NCBI RefSeq assembly: GCF_014137995.1
Contig: NZ_JACGWV010000001.1
Coordinates: forward strand, 2,418,001-2,482,000
DNA: 64,000 nt
Direction: 5' to 3'
Origin: Promicromonospora sukumoe
GTDB lineage: Bacteria; Actinomycetota; Actinomycetes; Actinomycetales; Cellulomonadaceae
Notes under the pieces: model-generated
Seen by the model: only the letters and a program-made list of their open reading frames with translations
What the model was told of the DNA's origin: nothing
Databases searched by the model: none
Part shown: piece after piece, positions 7,938 to 16,479 of the stretch
Numbering within the stretch: the first letter of the stretch is position 1
Layout of the letters: each line of letters opens with the position of its first letter
Position numbers and translations under genes: made by a program

Positions 7938-8909
7938 TCAGATGCCGAGCGTGCGCTCGATCCAGGAGTCGCGGGCCGCGCGCATCGACCTGGCCAGGAC
8001 GGTGTGCGGCGCCATGATGTCGAAGCCGTGGAACCCGCCGGGCCACACGTGCAGCTCGGCCTGCACGCCCGCCGCCCAGAGCGCGGAGGCGTAGGCGACG
8101 TCCTCGTCCCGGAAGACCTCGGCGCTCCCGCAGTCGATGAACGCGGGTGGCAGGCCGGACAGATCGGTCGCCCGCGCGGGGGCCGCGTAGACCGAGACGT
8201 CGTCGGTGCCGCGCCGGTCGCCCAGGAGCGCCGACCACCCCGTGCGGTTCGAACCGCGGTCCCAGACGCCCACCCCGTCGATCTGAGTGGTCGAGACGGT
8301 CTGGTCGCGGTCGTCCAGCATGGGGTAGACCAGCACCTGGCCCGCGAGCGCCGGGCCGCTCTCGTCGCGGGCGATCAGCGCGGTGCCCGCCGCGAGGCCG
8401 CCGCCCGCGCTGCCGCCGGCGATGATCAACCGGTCGGGGTCGATGCCCAGCTCCGCGGCGTGCTCGGCGGTCCACACGAGGCCCGCGTAGCAGTCCCGCA
8501 CCGGGTACGGGTCGGGGAACTCGGGCGCGAGGCGGTACTCCACCGTGACCACGACGGCGTCGAAGTCGTCGATCCAGCCCAGCAGCAGGTCGAGGCCGAC
8601 GAACCGGTCGCCCATGATCATGCCGCCGCCGTGCGTGTAGTAGATGCCGGGTCCGACGCCGGTCCGGTCCTGCCGGCTCAGCACGCTGACCTCGATCTCG
8701 TCGCCGTCGTGCCCGGGGATCGTGACGTCGCGGCGCACGATCCCGGCCGCGGTGAGCGCGTCGTCCACGCCGACGCCGGGCGCGGGGGCGGCCTGGCGCA
8801 TGAGCGGGATCATCTCGGGCGTGATGCTCATCGGCACCTGGTCGGACAGCAGCGTGAGCACTGCCTCCAGCTCCGGGTCGAAGGGCGGCCTCTTCACGGT
8901 CTCGGTCAC
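7938..8909 (-). CDS. Alpha/beta hydrolase, hormone-sensitive-lipase family esterase
   Basis: The oxyanion-hole motif YYTHGGGMIMGD and the nucleophile elbow IIAGGSAGGGLAAG mark a HSL-type (bacterial family IV) carboxylesterase; the catalytic His is probably in PGGFHGFD. The GTG at 8909 has AAAGGAG five bases upstream and gives 323 residues; a longer in-frame ORF to 9002 lacks such a site. It is divergent from the lacI-like gene. Cytoplasmic, as no signal peptide is seen. Substrate unknown; short acyl esters are usual. Confidence 0.87.
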   Translation of the reverse strand: MTETVKRPPFDPELEAVLTLLSDQVPMSITPEMIPLMRQAAPAPGVGVDDALTAAGIVRRDVTIPGHDGDEIEVSVLSRQDRTGVGPGIYYTHGGGMIMGDRFVGLDLLLGWIDDFDAVVVTVEYRLAPEFPDPYPVRDCYAGLVWTAEHAAELGIDPDRLIIAGGSAGGGLAAGTALIARDESGPALAGQVLVYPMLDDRDQTVSTTQIDGVGVWDRGSNRTGWSALLGDRRGTDDVSVYAAPARATDLSGLPPAFIDCGSAEVFRDEDVAYASALWAAGVQAELHVWPGGFHGFDIMAPHTVLARSMRAARDSWIERTLGI

Positions 8910-9088
8910 GCGAACTCCTTTGTCCATGCCGTGATCCTGCACCGCGAGGACCGGCGCCGGCATCCGCCGAACGAGGCACACCTCGGGGTCGCCGTCCGCC
9001 ATCCGGCGGAGGTGTCGGAGGTTGGGATGGCTGCGACGGTCCCGGGTGCTCTTGACCGCATGGTCGGACCCGTGGTTCGCTCCCTGCG

Positions 9089-9103
9089 TTGACTACGTAG
9101 TCA
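9089..9103. promoter_or_regulatory. 14-bp palindrome with central CG, candidate LacI operator
   Basis: TGACTACGTAGTCA (9090-9103) is a perfect palindrome with the central CpG usual for LacI/GalR operators. With T9089 it contains TTGACT, a good -35 hexamer, so a bound repressor would block it. It lies about 70 bp before the LacI-type gene start in the gap shared with the divergent esterase. Confidence 0.5.
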
Positions 9104-9171
9104 GGGTGCGGGGTCGGGCGTCATCGGGGCGTCGTCGGACGGCGTTCAGGCACAGCGAAGGAGCTGCTCGG

Positions 9172-10446
9172 ATGGGTGCGACACAGCGCGTGTCGATGAC
9201 CGACGTCGCACGGCGGGCCGGCGTCTCGCAGAAGACCGTCTCGCGGGTGGTCAACGGCGAACCACACGTCGCCGACGCGATCCGCGCGCGGGTGCAGGCC
9301 GTCATCGAGGAGATGGGCTTCCGGCCCAACGCGGCGGCCCGGGCGCTGGTCACGCGGCGCAACCGGCGCATCGGGATGGTCACGATGGGCACCGCGCTGT
9401 ACGGGCCGACGTCGATCCTGGCCGGGGTCGACGCCGCCCTGCGGGGCACCGGCTACCACCTGAGCGTCGCGCGCACGCAGGGCGGCGGCGTCGCCGACCT
9501 GCAGGCCGCGATCGACGAGCTCGTCGCCCAGGACATCGCCGGGCTCGTGCTCTCCGAGCCGATCGACCTGGGACATCCGGAGCTACGCCTCCCGGCCGGG
9601 CTGCCGGTGCTCACCTTCGACTCGCCCACGAGCGTCGCCGAGGCTGCGCCCGACGGCGTGGCCGGCGCTGGGTCCGGCGTCCGGTCCGGCGCCGTGCCCG
9701 ACGGCGCGCCCGGCGCCGTACCCGGCGTCGAACCGGGGAGGGACCCGGCGCCCGAGGAGACCGGCCGCGACCGGCTCGTGCTCGGGGCCGACGAGCTGAC
9801 CGGGGCCCGGTCGGCCACGGAGCACCTGCTGACGCTCGGGCACCGCACGGTGCACCACATCGCCGGCACGGCCGGCTGGGCTGCCACGGCACGCCGCATC
9901 GCCGGCTGGCGCAGCGCCCTGGCCGACACCGGCGCACCCTTGCCCGACGTCGTGCACGGCGACTGGAGCCCGCGTTCCGGGTACGAGGCGACGAGGGAGC
10001 TGCTGCGCCACGCCGGCTCCGGCTCCAGCTCCGGCTCCGGCTCCGCCACGAGCGCCGCCCCTGATTCCACCGCAACCCCCGTCAACCCCGTCACCGCGAT
10101 CTTCGCCGCGAACGACCACATGGCGATCGGCGCGATCCGCGCCGTCGAGCAGGCGGGCCTGCGGGTGCCGCAGGACGTCAGCGTCGTCGGCTTCGACGAC
10201 GCACCCGAGGCCGAGTTCCTGTCCACCCCGCTGACGACGGTGCGCCAGGACTTCGCCGAGGTCACCCGGCTGGCCGTGCACCGCCTGGTGCGCGCCATGG
10301 AGGGCCGCCCGCCCGCCGAACGGCACCGGCTGATCCCCACGGAGCTGGTGGTCCGGGAGACCACGGCACCGCCGCCCGACAGCACGCCCAAGAACAGCGC
10401 ACCTCAGAACAAGACCGAGACCACCGCACCCGAGAGGTCCGTATGA
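9172..10446 (+). CDS. LacI family transcriptional regulator
   Basis: The N-terminus is a canonical LacI HTH with hinge (VSMTDVARRAGVSQKTVSRVVNGEPHVADAIRARVQAVIEEMGFRPNAAARALV is shortened here to its recognisable parts: DVARRAGVSQKTVSRVVNG and GFRPNAAARAL). A periplasmic-binding-protein-like core follows (IAGLVLSEPIDLG, FAANDHMAIGAIRAVEQAG, VVGFDDAPEAEFLSTPLTTVRQ). Two low-complexity insertions interrupt the core: Gly/Ala/Pro-rich at about residues 160-198 and Ser/Gly-rich at about 283-300. The gene overlaps the GH42 start by ATGA, so it very likely controls the beta-galactosidase and itself in response to a galactoside. Confidence 0.92.
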   Translation: MGATQRVSMTDVARRAGVSQKTVSRVVNGEPHVADAIRARVQAVIEEMGFRPNAAARALVTRRNRRIGMVTMGTALYGPTSILAGVDAALRGTGYHLSVARTQGGGVADLQAAIDELVAQDIAGLVLSEPIDLGHPELRLPAGLPVLTFDSPTSVAEAAPDGVAGAGSGVRSGAVPDGAPGAVPGVEPGRDPAPEETGRDRLVLGADELTGARSATEHLLTLGHRTVHHIAGTAGWAATARRIAGWRSALADTGAPLPDVVHGDWSPRSGYEATRELLRHAGSGSSSGSGSATSAAPDSTATPVNPVTAIFAANDHMAIGAIRAVEQAGLRVPQDVSVVGFDDAPEAEFLSTPLTTVRQDFAEVTRLAVHRLVRAMEGRPPAERHRLIPTELVVRETTAPPPDSTPKNSAPQNKTETTAPERSV

Positions 10447-12692
10447 ACCCCCTGCACCACCTGGCCGACGGCGTCCTGTTCGGCGCCGCGTACTACCCCG
10501 AGTACCACCGGCCCGAGGACCGCCTCTCCAACCGGCTGGAGAAGGACCTGGACCTCATGGTCGAGGCGGGCTTCACGGTGATCCGCGTCGGCGAGTCGGT
10601 CTGGTCCACCTGGGAGCCCGAGAACGGTCGGTTCGACCTGGACTGGCTCCAGCCCGTGCTCGACGGCGCGCACGAGCGCGGCATCAAGGTGGTGCTCGGC
10701 ACGCCGACGTACGCCGTGCCGATGTGGCTGGCCCGGCTGTACCCCGAGATCAACGTGGTGCGCGCCGACGGCCGGCCGATGGGCTGGGGCGCGCGCCAGG
10801 AGATCGACTACACGCACCCGGCGTTCCTGTTCCACGCCGAGCGGGTGATCCGCGCCGTCGTCGCGCGGTACGCGGGCCACCCCGCCGTCGTCGGCTACCA
10901 GGTGGACAACGAGCCGGGCAACGAGATCTTCTACAACCGCCAGGTCTTCGAGCGGTTCGTCGACCACCTGCGTGGCACGTACGGCACGGTGGAGCGGCTC
11001 AACGACGAGTGGGGTCTGACGTACTGGTCGCACCGGCTGTCGTCGTGGGCGGACCTGTGGACGCCGTCGGGCAACGCGCAGCCCCAGTACGCGCTCGCCT
11101 GGCGCCGGTTCCAGGCGCAGCTCACCACGGACTTCATCGGCTGGCAGGCCGACGTCGTGCGCGAGTACGCCCGCGAGGACCAGTTCGTCACCACGTGCAT
11201 CTCCTACGAGCGCCCCACCGTGCAGGACGACGCCCTGACCCGCGAGCTGGACGTGACCGCGGGTAACCCGTACTACCGGATGCGCGACCACCTGACCCTG
11301 CCCCCGACCGTCCCCGACGACCAGACCTGGATGACGACGGGCACGTGGTCGCTGTACGCGACGGCCGACCGCATGTACTCCTCGAAGCAGGCGCCGTTCC
11401 TCGTCACGGAGACGAACGCGCAGGCGATCGGCGGCCCGTGGCTGAACGAGCCCGCCTACGACGGCCAGTGGCGGCAGGCCGCCTGGGCGCTGGTCTCCCG
11501 GGGCGCGACCATGATCGAGTACTGGCACTGGCACACGCTCCCCTACGGCACGGAGACGTACTGGGGCGGCGTGCTGCCGCACTCGCTGGAGCCGGGCCGG
11601 GTGTACCGGCAGCTCGCGGAGCTCGGCGCCGAGCTCCGGGCCGCTGGCCCCGCGGTGGCGAACCTGACCCCGGACGCCGACGTCGCTCTGGTGTGGTCCA
11701 ACCCGAGCAAGTGGTCGCTGGCCGAGTTCCCGCAGCTCGGCGGGGGCGCCGGGCCCGACCCCCGGGGCTGGCACCGCATCTTCGACTCCTTCTACCGCGG
11801 GGCGTTCGACGCCGGGCTGCAGGCGCGGCTCGTGCACGACGCCCAGCTCACCGACGCGAGCCCCGAGGACACCGCGCGCGAGCTGCCCGTGCTGGTCGCG
11901 GCGGGCGTGACCATCGCCGACGACGCCTGGTTGCAGTGGCTGGAGCGCTACGCCGCGGCCGGCGGGCACCTGGTGCTCGGCATCCGCACGGGGTACGAGG
12001 ACGAGGAGGCCCGCGCGCGGGCGGAGCGCAAGCCCGCGCACCTCAGCGATGCGGCCGGGGTCTTCTACGACGAGTTCGCGACCATCGACGAGCCGCTGCG
12101 GGTGCAGGTGGCGGAGGGCTTCGAGGGGTTCAGCGGAGGGTCGAGCGCGGGGGTTGTGGGGCTGGGCGAGGGGCTGGCCGATGCCCACGCGACGGGCTGG
12201 GTGGACGGGCTGCAGGTGCTGGACGCCGAGGTGCTGGCCGGGTACGACCACCCGCACTTCGGGCGCTGGCCGGCCGTGACCACGCGGGTGCACGGCGCGG
12301 GCCGGATCACCACGGTCGGCACGGTGCCTGACCCGGCGCTGGCCCGGGCGGTCCTGGACTGGGTAGCGCGGCACAGCGGTGCCGAAGTGTTGGCGGGCTC
12401 GGCGGCGACCTCGACGGCAGCAGCGCCGACGTCGTCGGACGGACCCGGGGCGGACGGCGCGCCGCAGGCAGCCGGGACGCTGCGGTGGCGCCCGCAGGCC
12501 CCCTCGCAGACCGTCACCGGCGCTCGGAACCCCGCCGGCGACCGGGTGCGGTTCGTGCACTCGTGGTCCTGGGAACCGAGCACCTTCGTGCTGCCAGGCG
12601 CGGTCCGGGACCTGCTCAGCGGTGAGGAGCTGGCCGCGGGTGCGGAGCTCGAGCTCGGCCCGTGGGACGTGCGGGTGCTGCTGGAGGTGTGA
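10443..12692 (+). CDS. GH42 beta-galactosidase
   Basis: This 749-residue enzyme has the GH42 order: a TIM barrel beginning FGAAYYPEYHRPEDR, acid/base Glu157 in GYQVDNEPGNE, nucleophile Glu323 in APFLVTETNAQ, the trimerisation domain (VALVWSNPSKWSLAEF onward) and a C-terminal beta domain ending ELELGPWDVRVLLEV. There is no signal peptide, so it acts on imported galactosides. The start overlaps the LacI stop (ATGA). A Ser/Thr/Ala-rich stretch at about residues 650-675 is another low-complexity insertion. A 14-bp stem terminator follows. Confidence 0.95.
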   Translation: MNPLHHLADGVLFGAAYYPEYHRPEDRLSNRLEKDLDLMVEAGFTVIRVGESVWSTWEPENGRFDLDWLQPVLDGAHERGIKVVLGTPTYAVPMWLARLYPEINVVRADGRPMGWGARQEIDYTHPAFLFHAERVIRAVVARYAGHPAVVGYQVDNEPGNEIFYNRQVFERFVDHLRGTYGTVERLNDEWGLTYWSHRLSSWADLWTPSGNAQPQYALAWRRFQAQLTTDFIGWQADVVREYAREDQFVTTCISYERPTVQDDALTRELDVTAGNPYYRMRDHLTLPPTVPDDQTWMTTGTWSLYATADRMYSSKQAPFLVTETNAQAIGGPWLNEPAYDGQWRQAAWALVSRGATMIEYWHWHTLPYGTETYWGGVLPHSLEPGRVYRQLAELGAELRAAGPAVANLTPDADVALVWSNPSKWSLAEFPQLGGGAGPDPRGWHRIFDSFYRGAFDAGLQARLVHDAQLTDASPEDTARELPVLVAAGVTIADDAWLQWLERYAAAGGHLVLGIRTGYEDEEARARAERKPAHLSDAAGVFYDEFATIDEPLRVQVAEGFEGFSGGSSAGVVGLGEGLADAHATGWVDGLQVLDAEVLAGYDHPHFGRWPAVTTRVHGAGRITTVGTVPDPALARAVLDWVARHSGAEVLAGSAATSTAAAPTSSDGPGADGAPQAAGTLRWRPQAPSQTVTGARNPAGDRVRFVHSWSWEPSTFVLPGAVRDLLSGEELAAGAELELGPWDVRVLLEV

Positions 12693-12698
12693 GGCCAG

Positions 12699-12740
12699 GG
12701 CCGAGGTCCGCGTGGGCTCCGGCTCGCGCGGACCTCGGCC
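12699..12740 (+). terminator. Hairpin terminator of the lacI/GH42 operon
   Basis: Arms GGCCGAGGTCCGCG (12699-12712) and CGCGGACCTCGGCC (12727-12740) are perfect complements around a 14-nt loop, starting 7 bp after the stop. No U-tract follows, as is common in actinobacteria. Confidence 0.7.
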
Positions 12741-12823
12741 TCGGTCGGGCTCACTTCCGTGTGACGACGGCTCGGCCGGGGGTCAGTCCAGATCCGTCCA
12801 GATCAGTTTCCAGATCAGTCCGG

Positions 12824-13438
12824 TCAGTCCCGGTCGAGGAGTTCCGCCGTGACCTCGTCGCCCGTGCGCGTGTACGCGGCCGGGTCGCCCTCGGGCTCGC
12901 GGTCCGTGTTCGCCAGGTCGTCGAGGAACCGGGCGACGATCTCCCGCTCCGGCGGCGTCAGCCGGGCCGCGGCGTCGAACCGGCGCGCGTGGCTGCGCCC
13001 GACGGTCTCGCGGGCCGCCCGCCGCGTCTCCGGCGTCACCTCGATCGCGAGGCTGCGCCGGTCGCTCGGGTGCGGGAGCCGGTTCACGTGCCCGCCCGCG
13101 GCGAGGCGGTCGATCAGCTTGGTGGTCGATGCCGTCGTGATGCCCAGGTGCTCCGCGATGGCGCCCGGCGTCACGACGCGTCCGTGGTTCTGCATGGCGA
13201 TGATGTAGCGCAGCGCGCGCATGTCGGTGTCGCCGAGCTTCATGTAGCGGCGCGACGCCTCGCTCATCCGACGCTCGGTCTCGCGCCAGCCGCGCAGCGC
13301 TTCCAGGACGCGGACGACCTGGTCCACGTCCTGGTCGTCCATGCCGGCTCTGCGCACGATCTCCTCGTCGGGGTCCATGACGCGCGGGTCCAGCATCGAC
13401 GGTTCGGGCTCGATGTCCGACACAGCTTCAGGCTCCAC
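12824..13438 (-). CDS. MarR family transcriptional regulator
   Basis: The MarR winged helix is seen in LGDTDMRALRYIIAMQNHGRVVTPGAIAEHL, ITTASTTKLIDRLAAGGHVNRL and the wing PHPSDRRSLAIEVTPETR. The length is 204 residues with an acidic N-terminal extension. The GTG at 13438 lies only 6 bp after a TAAAAT hexamer (complement of 13445-13450), which suggests a leaderless mRNA. It is divergent from the pyrimidine-dimer glycosylase/MMPL pair and probably controls it. Downstream, 12790-12830 is a run of CAGATC/CAGTCC short repeats. Confidence 0.88.
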   Translation of the reverse strand: MEPEAVSDIEPEPSMLDPRVMDPDEEIVRRAGMDDQDVDQVVRVLEALRGWRETERRMSEASRRYMKLGDTDMRALRYIIAMQNHGRVVTPGAIAEHLGITTASTTKLIDRLAAGGHVNRLPHPSDRRSLAIEVTPETRRAARETVGRSHARRFDAAARLTPPEREIVARFLDDLANTDREPEGDPAAYTRTGDEVTAELLDRD

Positions 13439-13482
13439 GGTCGGATTTTACCTCGCTGGATAATGCGTCATACACTTGAATA

Positions 13483-13493
13483 TAGCCTGGCTA
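13483..13493. promoter_or_regulatory. Candidate MarR operator TAGCC-T-GGCTA
   Basis: An 11-bp perfect palindrome lies in the AT-rich stretch between the divergent MarR gene and the glycosylase/MMPL genes, about 45 bp from the MarR start. MarR dimers bind short dyads in just this position. The site is short, so this is tentative. Confidence 0.35.
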
Positions 13494-13586
13494 GCGATTT
13501 TTGGGACCCTCTGGTCGAAATCGCGTCGCACGCCAGGCGCCCCTGTTGCAGGAACCCTTAACGATATGAAGGAGCCGACGACGCCC

Positions 13587-14036
13587 ATGAGGCTCTGGTC
13601 GCTCGATCCCGCGCTGCTCGACCGGCAGGGGCTCGTCGCCTGCTGGCGCGAGGCGCTACTGGCGCAGGCCGTGCTGTTCGGCCACACCGCGGGATACACC
13701 GCACACCCCCAGCTCGAACGCTTCCACGCGCACCCGGAGCCCGTCACCGCCATCTCGAGCTACCTGCACGGTGTGCGGGACGAGGCGACACAACGCGGCT
13801 ACCAGTTCGACGCGGAACGGATCGCACGACCGCTCGACCAGGCCACGCGCGAGGCGACCCGCATCGTCGTGACCTCCGGGCAGCTCGAGCTCGAGCGGCA
13901 GCACCTGCTGCGCAAGCTCGCCGTCCGCTCGCCCGGGCACCGCGCCCAGGTCGCCACGGCCGGGACGCCCGCCGCCCACCCGCTGTTCGTCGTCGTCCCC
14001 GGCGCCGTGGCGAGCTGGGAGCGGGTCACCTCGTGA
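13587..14036 (+). CDS. Pyrimidine dimer DNA glycosylase / endonuclease V family protein
   Basis: The 149-residue protein opens MRLWSLDPALLDRQGLVACWREALLAQAVL and continues GHTAGYTAHPQLERF and YLHGVRDEATQRGYQFD, the pattern of the Pyr_excise family (PF03013) related to T4 endonuclease V. Family members are thought to excise UV pyrimidine dimers through the N-terminal amine; that role is assigned by similarity. The ATG at 13587 fits the family start; an ATG at 13566 is also in frame. It overlaps the MMPL gene by GTGA, an unusual pairing of a repair enzyme with an exporter. Confidence 0.8.
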   Translation: MRLWSLDPALLDRQGLVACWREALLAQAVLFGHTAGYTAHPQLERFHAHPEPVTAISSYLHGVRDEATQRGYQFDAERIARPLDQATREATRIVVTSGQLELERQHLLRKLAVRSPGHRAQVATAGTPAAHPLFVVVPGAVASWERVTS

Positions 14037-16240
14037 GCACACCGCCCTCCACCACTCCTCCCCCTACCAGTTCCCCTACCAGGACAGGCTCCTCGACGAT
14101 GACCTCCCGTGTACCGCGCTGGCTCCGGGTGACGCTGCCCGCCGTGCTGATCCTCGTCTGGCTGGTGGGCGCCTCCGTCGGCGGCCCCTACTTCGGCCGG
14201 ATCGACGAGGTCTCCTCCAACGACCGCACCGCCTACCTGCCCGAGACCGCCGAGGCGACCGAGGTGCAGGAACGGCTCTCGGGCTTCACCGAGGGCGACG
14301 CGATCCCCGCCCTGGTCGTCTTCGTCTCGCCCGACGAGCTCACCGACGACCAGCTCACCACGATCGGCGACGGGCTGACCGCCGTCGGCGGCCTGGACGT
14401 GGTGGACGGCGACGTCTCTCCCGCCATCCCGTCGGACGACGGCCTGGCCGCCCAGGCGTTCGTGCCCCTGTCCGGCGACGCCGACGTGGGCGAGGCGACC
14501 GCCGAGCTGCGCGAGACCCTGGCGGCGGACCTGCCCGAGGGGGTCGAGCTGTACGTGACCGGCCCCGCCGGCTTCTCCAGCGACCTGGTCAAGGCGTTCG
14601 CCGGCATCGACGGTCTGCTGCTCGGCGTGGCGCTGGCCGCGGTGCTGGTCATCCTGATCATCGTCTACCGGTCGCTGCTGCTGCCGCTGGCAGTGCTCGC
14701 CACCAGCATGTTCGCGCTGTGCGTCGCGCTGCTGACGGTCTGGCACCTGGCGAACTCCGGGGTGCTGCTGCTCAGCGGGCAGACCCAGGGCATCCTCTTC
14801 ATCCTGGTGATCGGCGCCGCGACGGACTACGCCCTGCTGTACGTGGCGCGGTTCCGCGAGGAACTGCTGCACACGCCGGACAAGTGGACCGCGACCCTGC
14901 GCGCGCTGCGCGGCTCGTTCGAGCCCATCCTGGCGTCGGGCGGTACCGTCATCGCCGGCCTGCTCTGCCTCCTGTTCAGCGAGCTGCGGTCCAACAGCAC
15001 GCTCGGCCCGGTCGCCGCCGTCGGCATCGCGTTCTCGATGCTCGCCGCGCTCACCCTGCTGCCGGCCCTCCTGCTGGCGTTCGGCCGTGCGGCGTTCTGG
15101 CCGCGCCGTCCCGTCTACGACCCGGACGCCGCACAGTCCGGTGCCCTGGAGACCGGCCTGTGGGGGCGCGTCTCGCGCGCCATCCGCGCCAGGCCGCGCG
15201 CCATCTGGATCACGACGGCGGCCGTGCTCGCCCTCGGTTGCATCGGGATCACCCAGCTCCAGGCCTCCGGCGTGCCGCAGTCGGAGCTCGTCCTGGGCTC
15301 CTCGGAGGCCCGCGACGGGCAGGAACGGCTCGCGGAACACTTCCCGGCCGGCTCCGGCAGCCCGGTCTACGTGATCGCGCCGCAGGAGGACTTGCAGCGC
15401 GCCGCCGACGTGCTGCTGGCGGACGACGGCATCGAGGGCGTCGCGATCTCGGCCGACACCGCGAGCGCGACCGCACCCGTGACCGCGGACGGCGTCCAGC
15501 CGTTCGGCCCGCCCGGCTCGCCCGCCCCGGAACCCGTGGTGTCCGACGGCGCGGTGCTGCTCCAGGGCACGCTCGGCGACGCCGCGGACTCCCTGGCGGC
15601 GGAGCAGACGGTGCGCGACCTGCGTTCCGCCTACGCCGACGAGCTGCCCGCTGCCCTGGTCGGCGGCGAATCGGCCACGGACCTTGACACGAACGAGGCG
15701 TCGATCCGCGACCGCACGGTCATCGTGCCGATCGTGCTCGTGGTGATCCTGCTGATCCTCATGCTGCTGCTGCGGTCGATCCTGGCCCCCGTGCTGCTCA
15801 TCCTGACCACCGTGCTGTCCTTCGGTACCGCGATGGGCGTGTCCGCGCTGGTCTTCGACGGCGTGTTCGGGTTCCCCGGCGCCGACCCGGCGGTCCCGCT
15901 GTTCGGGTTCGTGTTCCTGGTGGCACTCGGGATCGACTACAACATCTTCCTGATGACCCGCGTCCGGGAGGAGTCGCTCGTGCACGGCACCCGTGAGGGC
16001 GTGCTGCGCGGGCTGCGGCTGACGGGCGGCATCATCACGTCGGCGGGACTGGTGCTGGCGGCGACCTTCACGGCCCTGGCGGTGATCCCGGTGCTGTTCC
16101 TGGCGCAGCTCGCGTTCATCGTGGCGTTCGGCGTGCTGCTCGACACGTTCGCGGTCCGCTCGCTGCTGGTCCCGGCGCTCGCCTACGACATCGGCCGCAA
16201 GGTCTGGTGGCCGTCGAAGCTGGGGCGGGGTGAGAGGTAG
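14033..16240 (+). CDS. MMPL/RND family transporter
   Basis: The 735-residue protein has two repeats of the RND fold: TM1 (VTLPAVLILVWLVGASVGG), a large extracytoplasmic domain, TM2-6 (LLLGVALAAVLVILIIVYRSLLLPL, FILVIGAATDYALLYVARFREEL), then the same again (IVLVVILLILMLLLRSIL, FGFVFLVALGIDYNIFLMTRVREE). The GAATDYALL and ALGIDYNIF segments carry the membrane Asp residues of MMPL proteins. It probably exports a lipid or drug-like molecule with proton exchange. It starts with GTG overlapping the glycosylase stop; a Pro/Thr/Ser-rich N-terminus precedes TM1. MarR control is likely. Confidence 0.92.
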   Translation: MSTPPSTTPPPTSSPTRTGSSTMTSRVPRWLRVTLPAVLILVWLVGASVGGPYFGRIDEVSSNDRTAYLPETAEATEVQERLSGFTEGDAIPALVVFVSPDELTDDQLTTIGDGLTAVGGLDVVDGDVSPAIPSDDGLAAQAFVPLSGDADVGEATAELRETLAADLPEGVELYVTGPAGFSSDLVKAFAGIDGLLLGVALAAVLVILIIVYRSLLLPLAVLATSMFALCVALLTVWHLANSGVLLLSGQTQGILFILVIGAATDYALLYVARFREELLHTPDKWTATLRALRGSFEPILASGGTVIAGLLCLLFSELRSNSTLGPVAAVGIAFSMLAALTLLPALLLAFGRAAFWPRRPVYDPDAAQSGALETGLWGRVSRAIRARPRAIWITTAAVLALGCIGITQLQASGVPQSELVLGSSEARDGQERLAEHFPAGSGSPVYVIAPQEDLQRAADVLLADDGIEGVAISADTASATAPVTADGVQPFGPPGSPAPEPVVSDGAVLLQGTLGDAADSLAAEQTVRDLRSAYADELPAALVGGESATDLDTNEASIRDRTVIVPIVLVVILLILMLLLRSILAPVLLILTTVLSFGTAMGVSALVFDGVFGFPGADPAVPLFGFVFLVALGIDYNIFLMTRVREESLVHGTREGVLRGLRLTGGIITSAGLVLAATFTALAVIPVLFLAQLAFIVAFGVLLDTFAVRSLLVPALAYDIGRKVWWPSKLGRGER

Positions 16241-16278
16241 GCGGCTTGCTGTCGATCGCCTGCTGACGGCGGCTGACG

Positions 16279-16311
16279 AGCCGGCCGGTCCTCGTGGACC
16301 GGCCGGCTTTT
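16279..16311 (+). terminator. Intrinsic terminator after the MMPL gene
   Basis: Stem AGCCGGCCGGTCC (16279-16291) pairs perfectly with GGACCGGCCGGCT (16296-16308) around a TCGT loop; T16308 runs into TTT (16309-16311). It is the clearest classical terminator in the window. Confidence 0.9.
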
Positions 16312-16357
16312 CGGTTTCCATGCGCTCCACGGTACCCGTCACACGGCCTGCGAAAAG

Positions 16358-16366
16358 TTATCCACA
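16358..16366 (+). promoter_or_regulatory. DnaA-box consensus TTATCCACA upstream of the HNH gene
   Basis: TTATCCACA sits in an unusually AT-rich 60 bp (16350-16410). A perfect CGATA-G-TATCG dyad follows at 16402-16412 and includes a TAGTAT -10-like hexamer. A single box is not an origin; here it may be a DnaA-responsive promoter element of the HNH gene or chance. Confidence 0.4.
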
Positions 16367-16479
16367 GATCTTTCTTCTGACCAACCTTGCGCACGCCTGT
16401 TCGATAGTATCGGGTCAACGCCGAGGGCCGCACTGGTGCCCGGCGACGACATTCCGGTGCACGAGAGGCGGTGGGAAGC

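Noticed and set aside
13799..16342. An 847-codon minus-strand open frame
   Set aside because: It is antisense to the MMPL gene, Arg/Gln/Glu/His-rich without any domain, and typical of GC-rich shadow frames.
16358..16366. Replication origin
   Set aside because: A single DnaA box with no cluster, no dnaA/dnaN neighbours and no iteron array.
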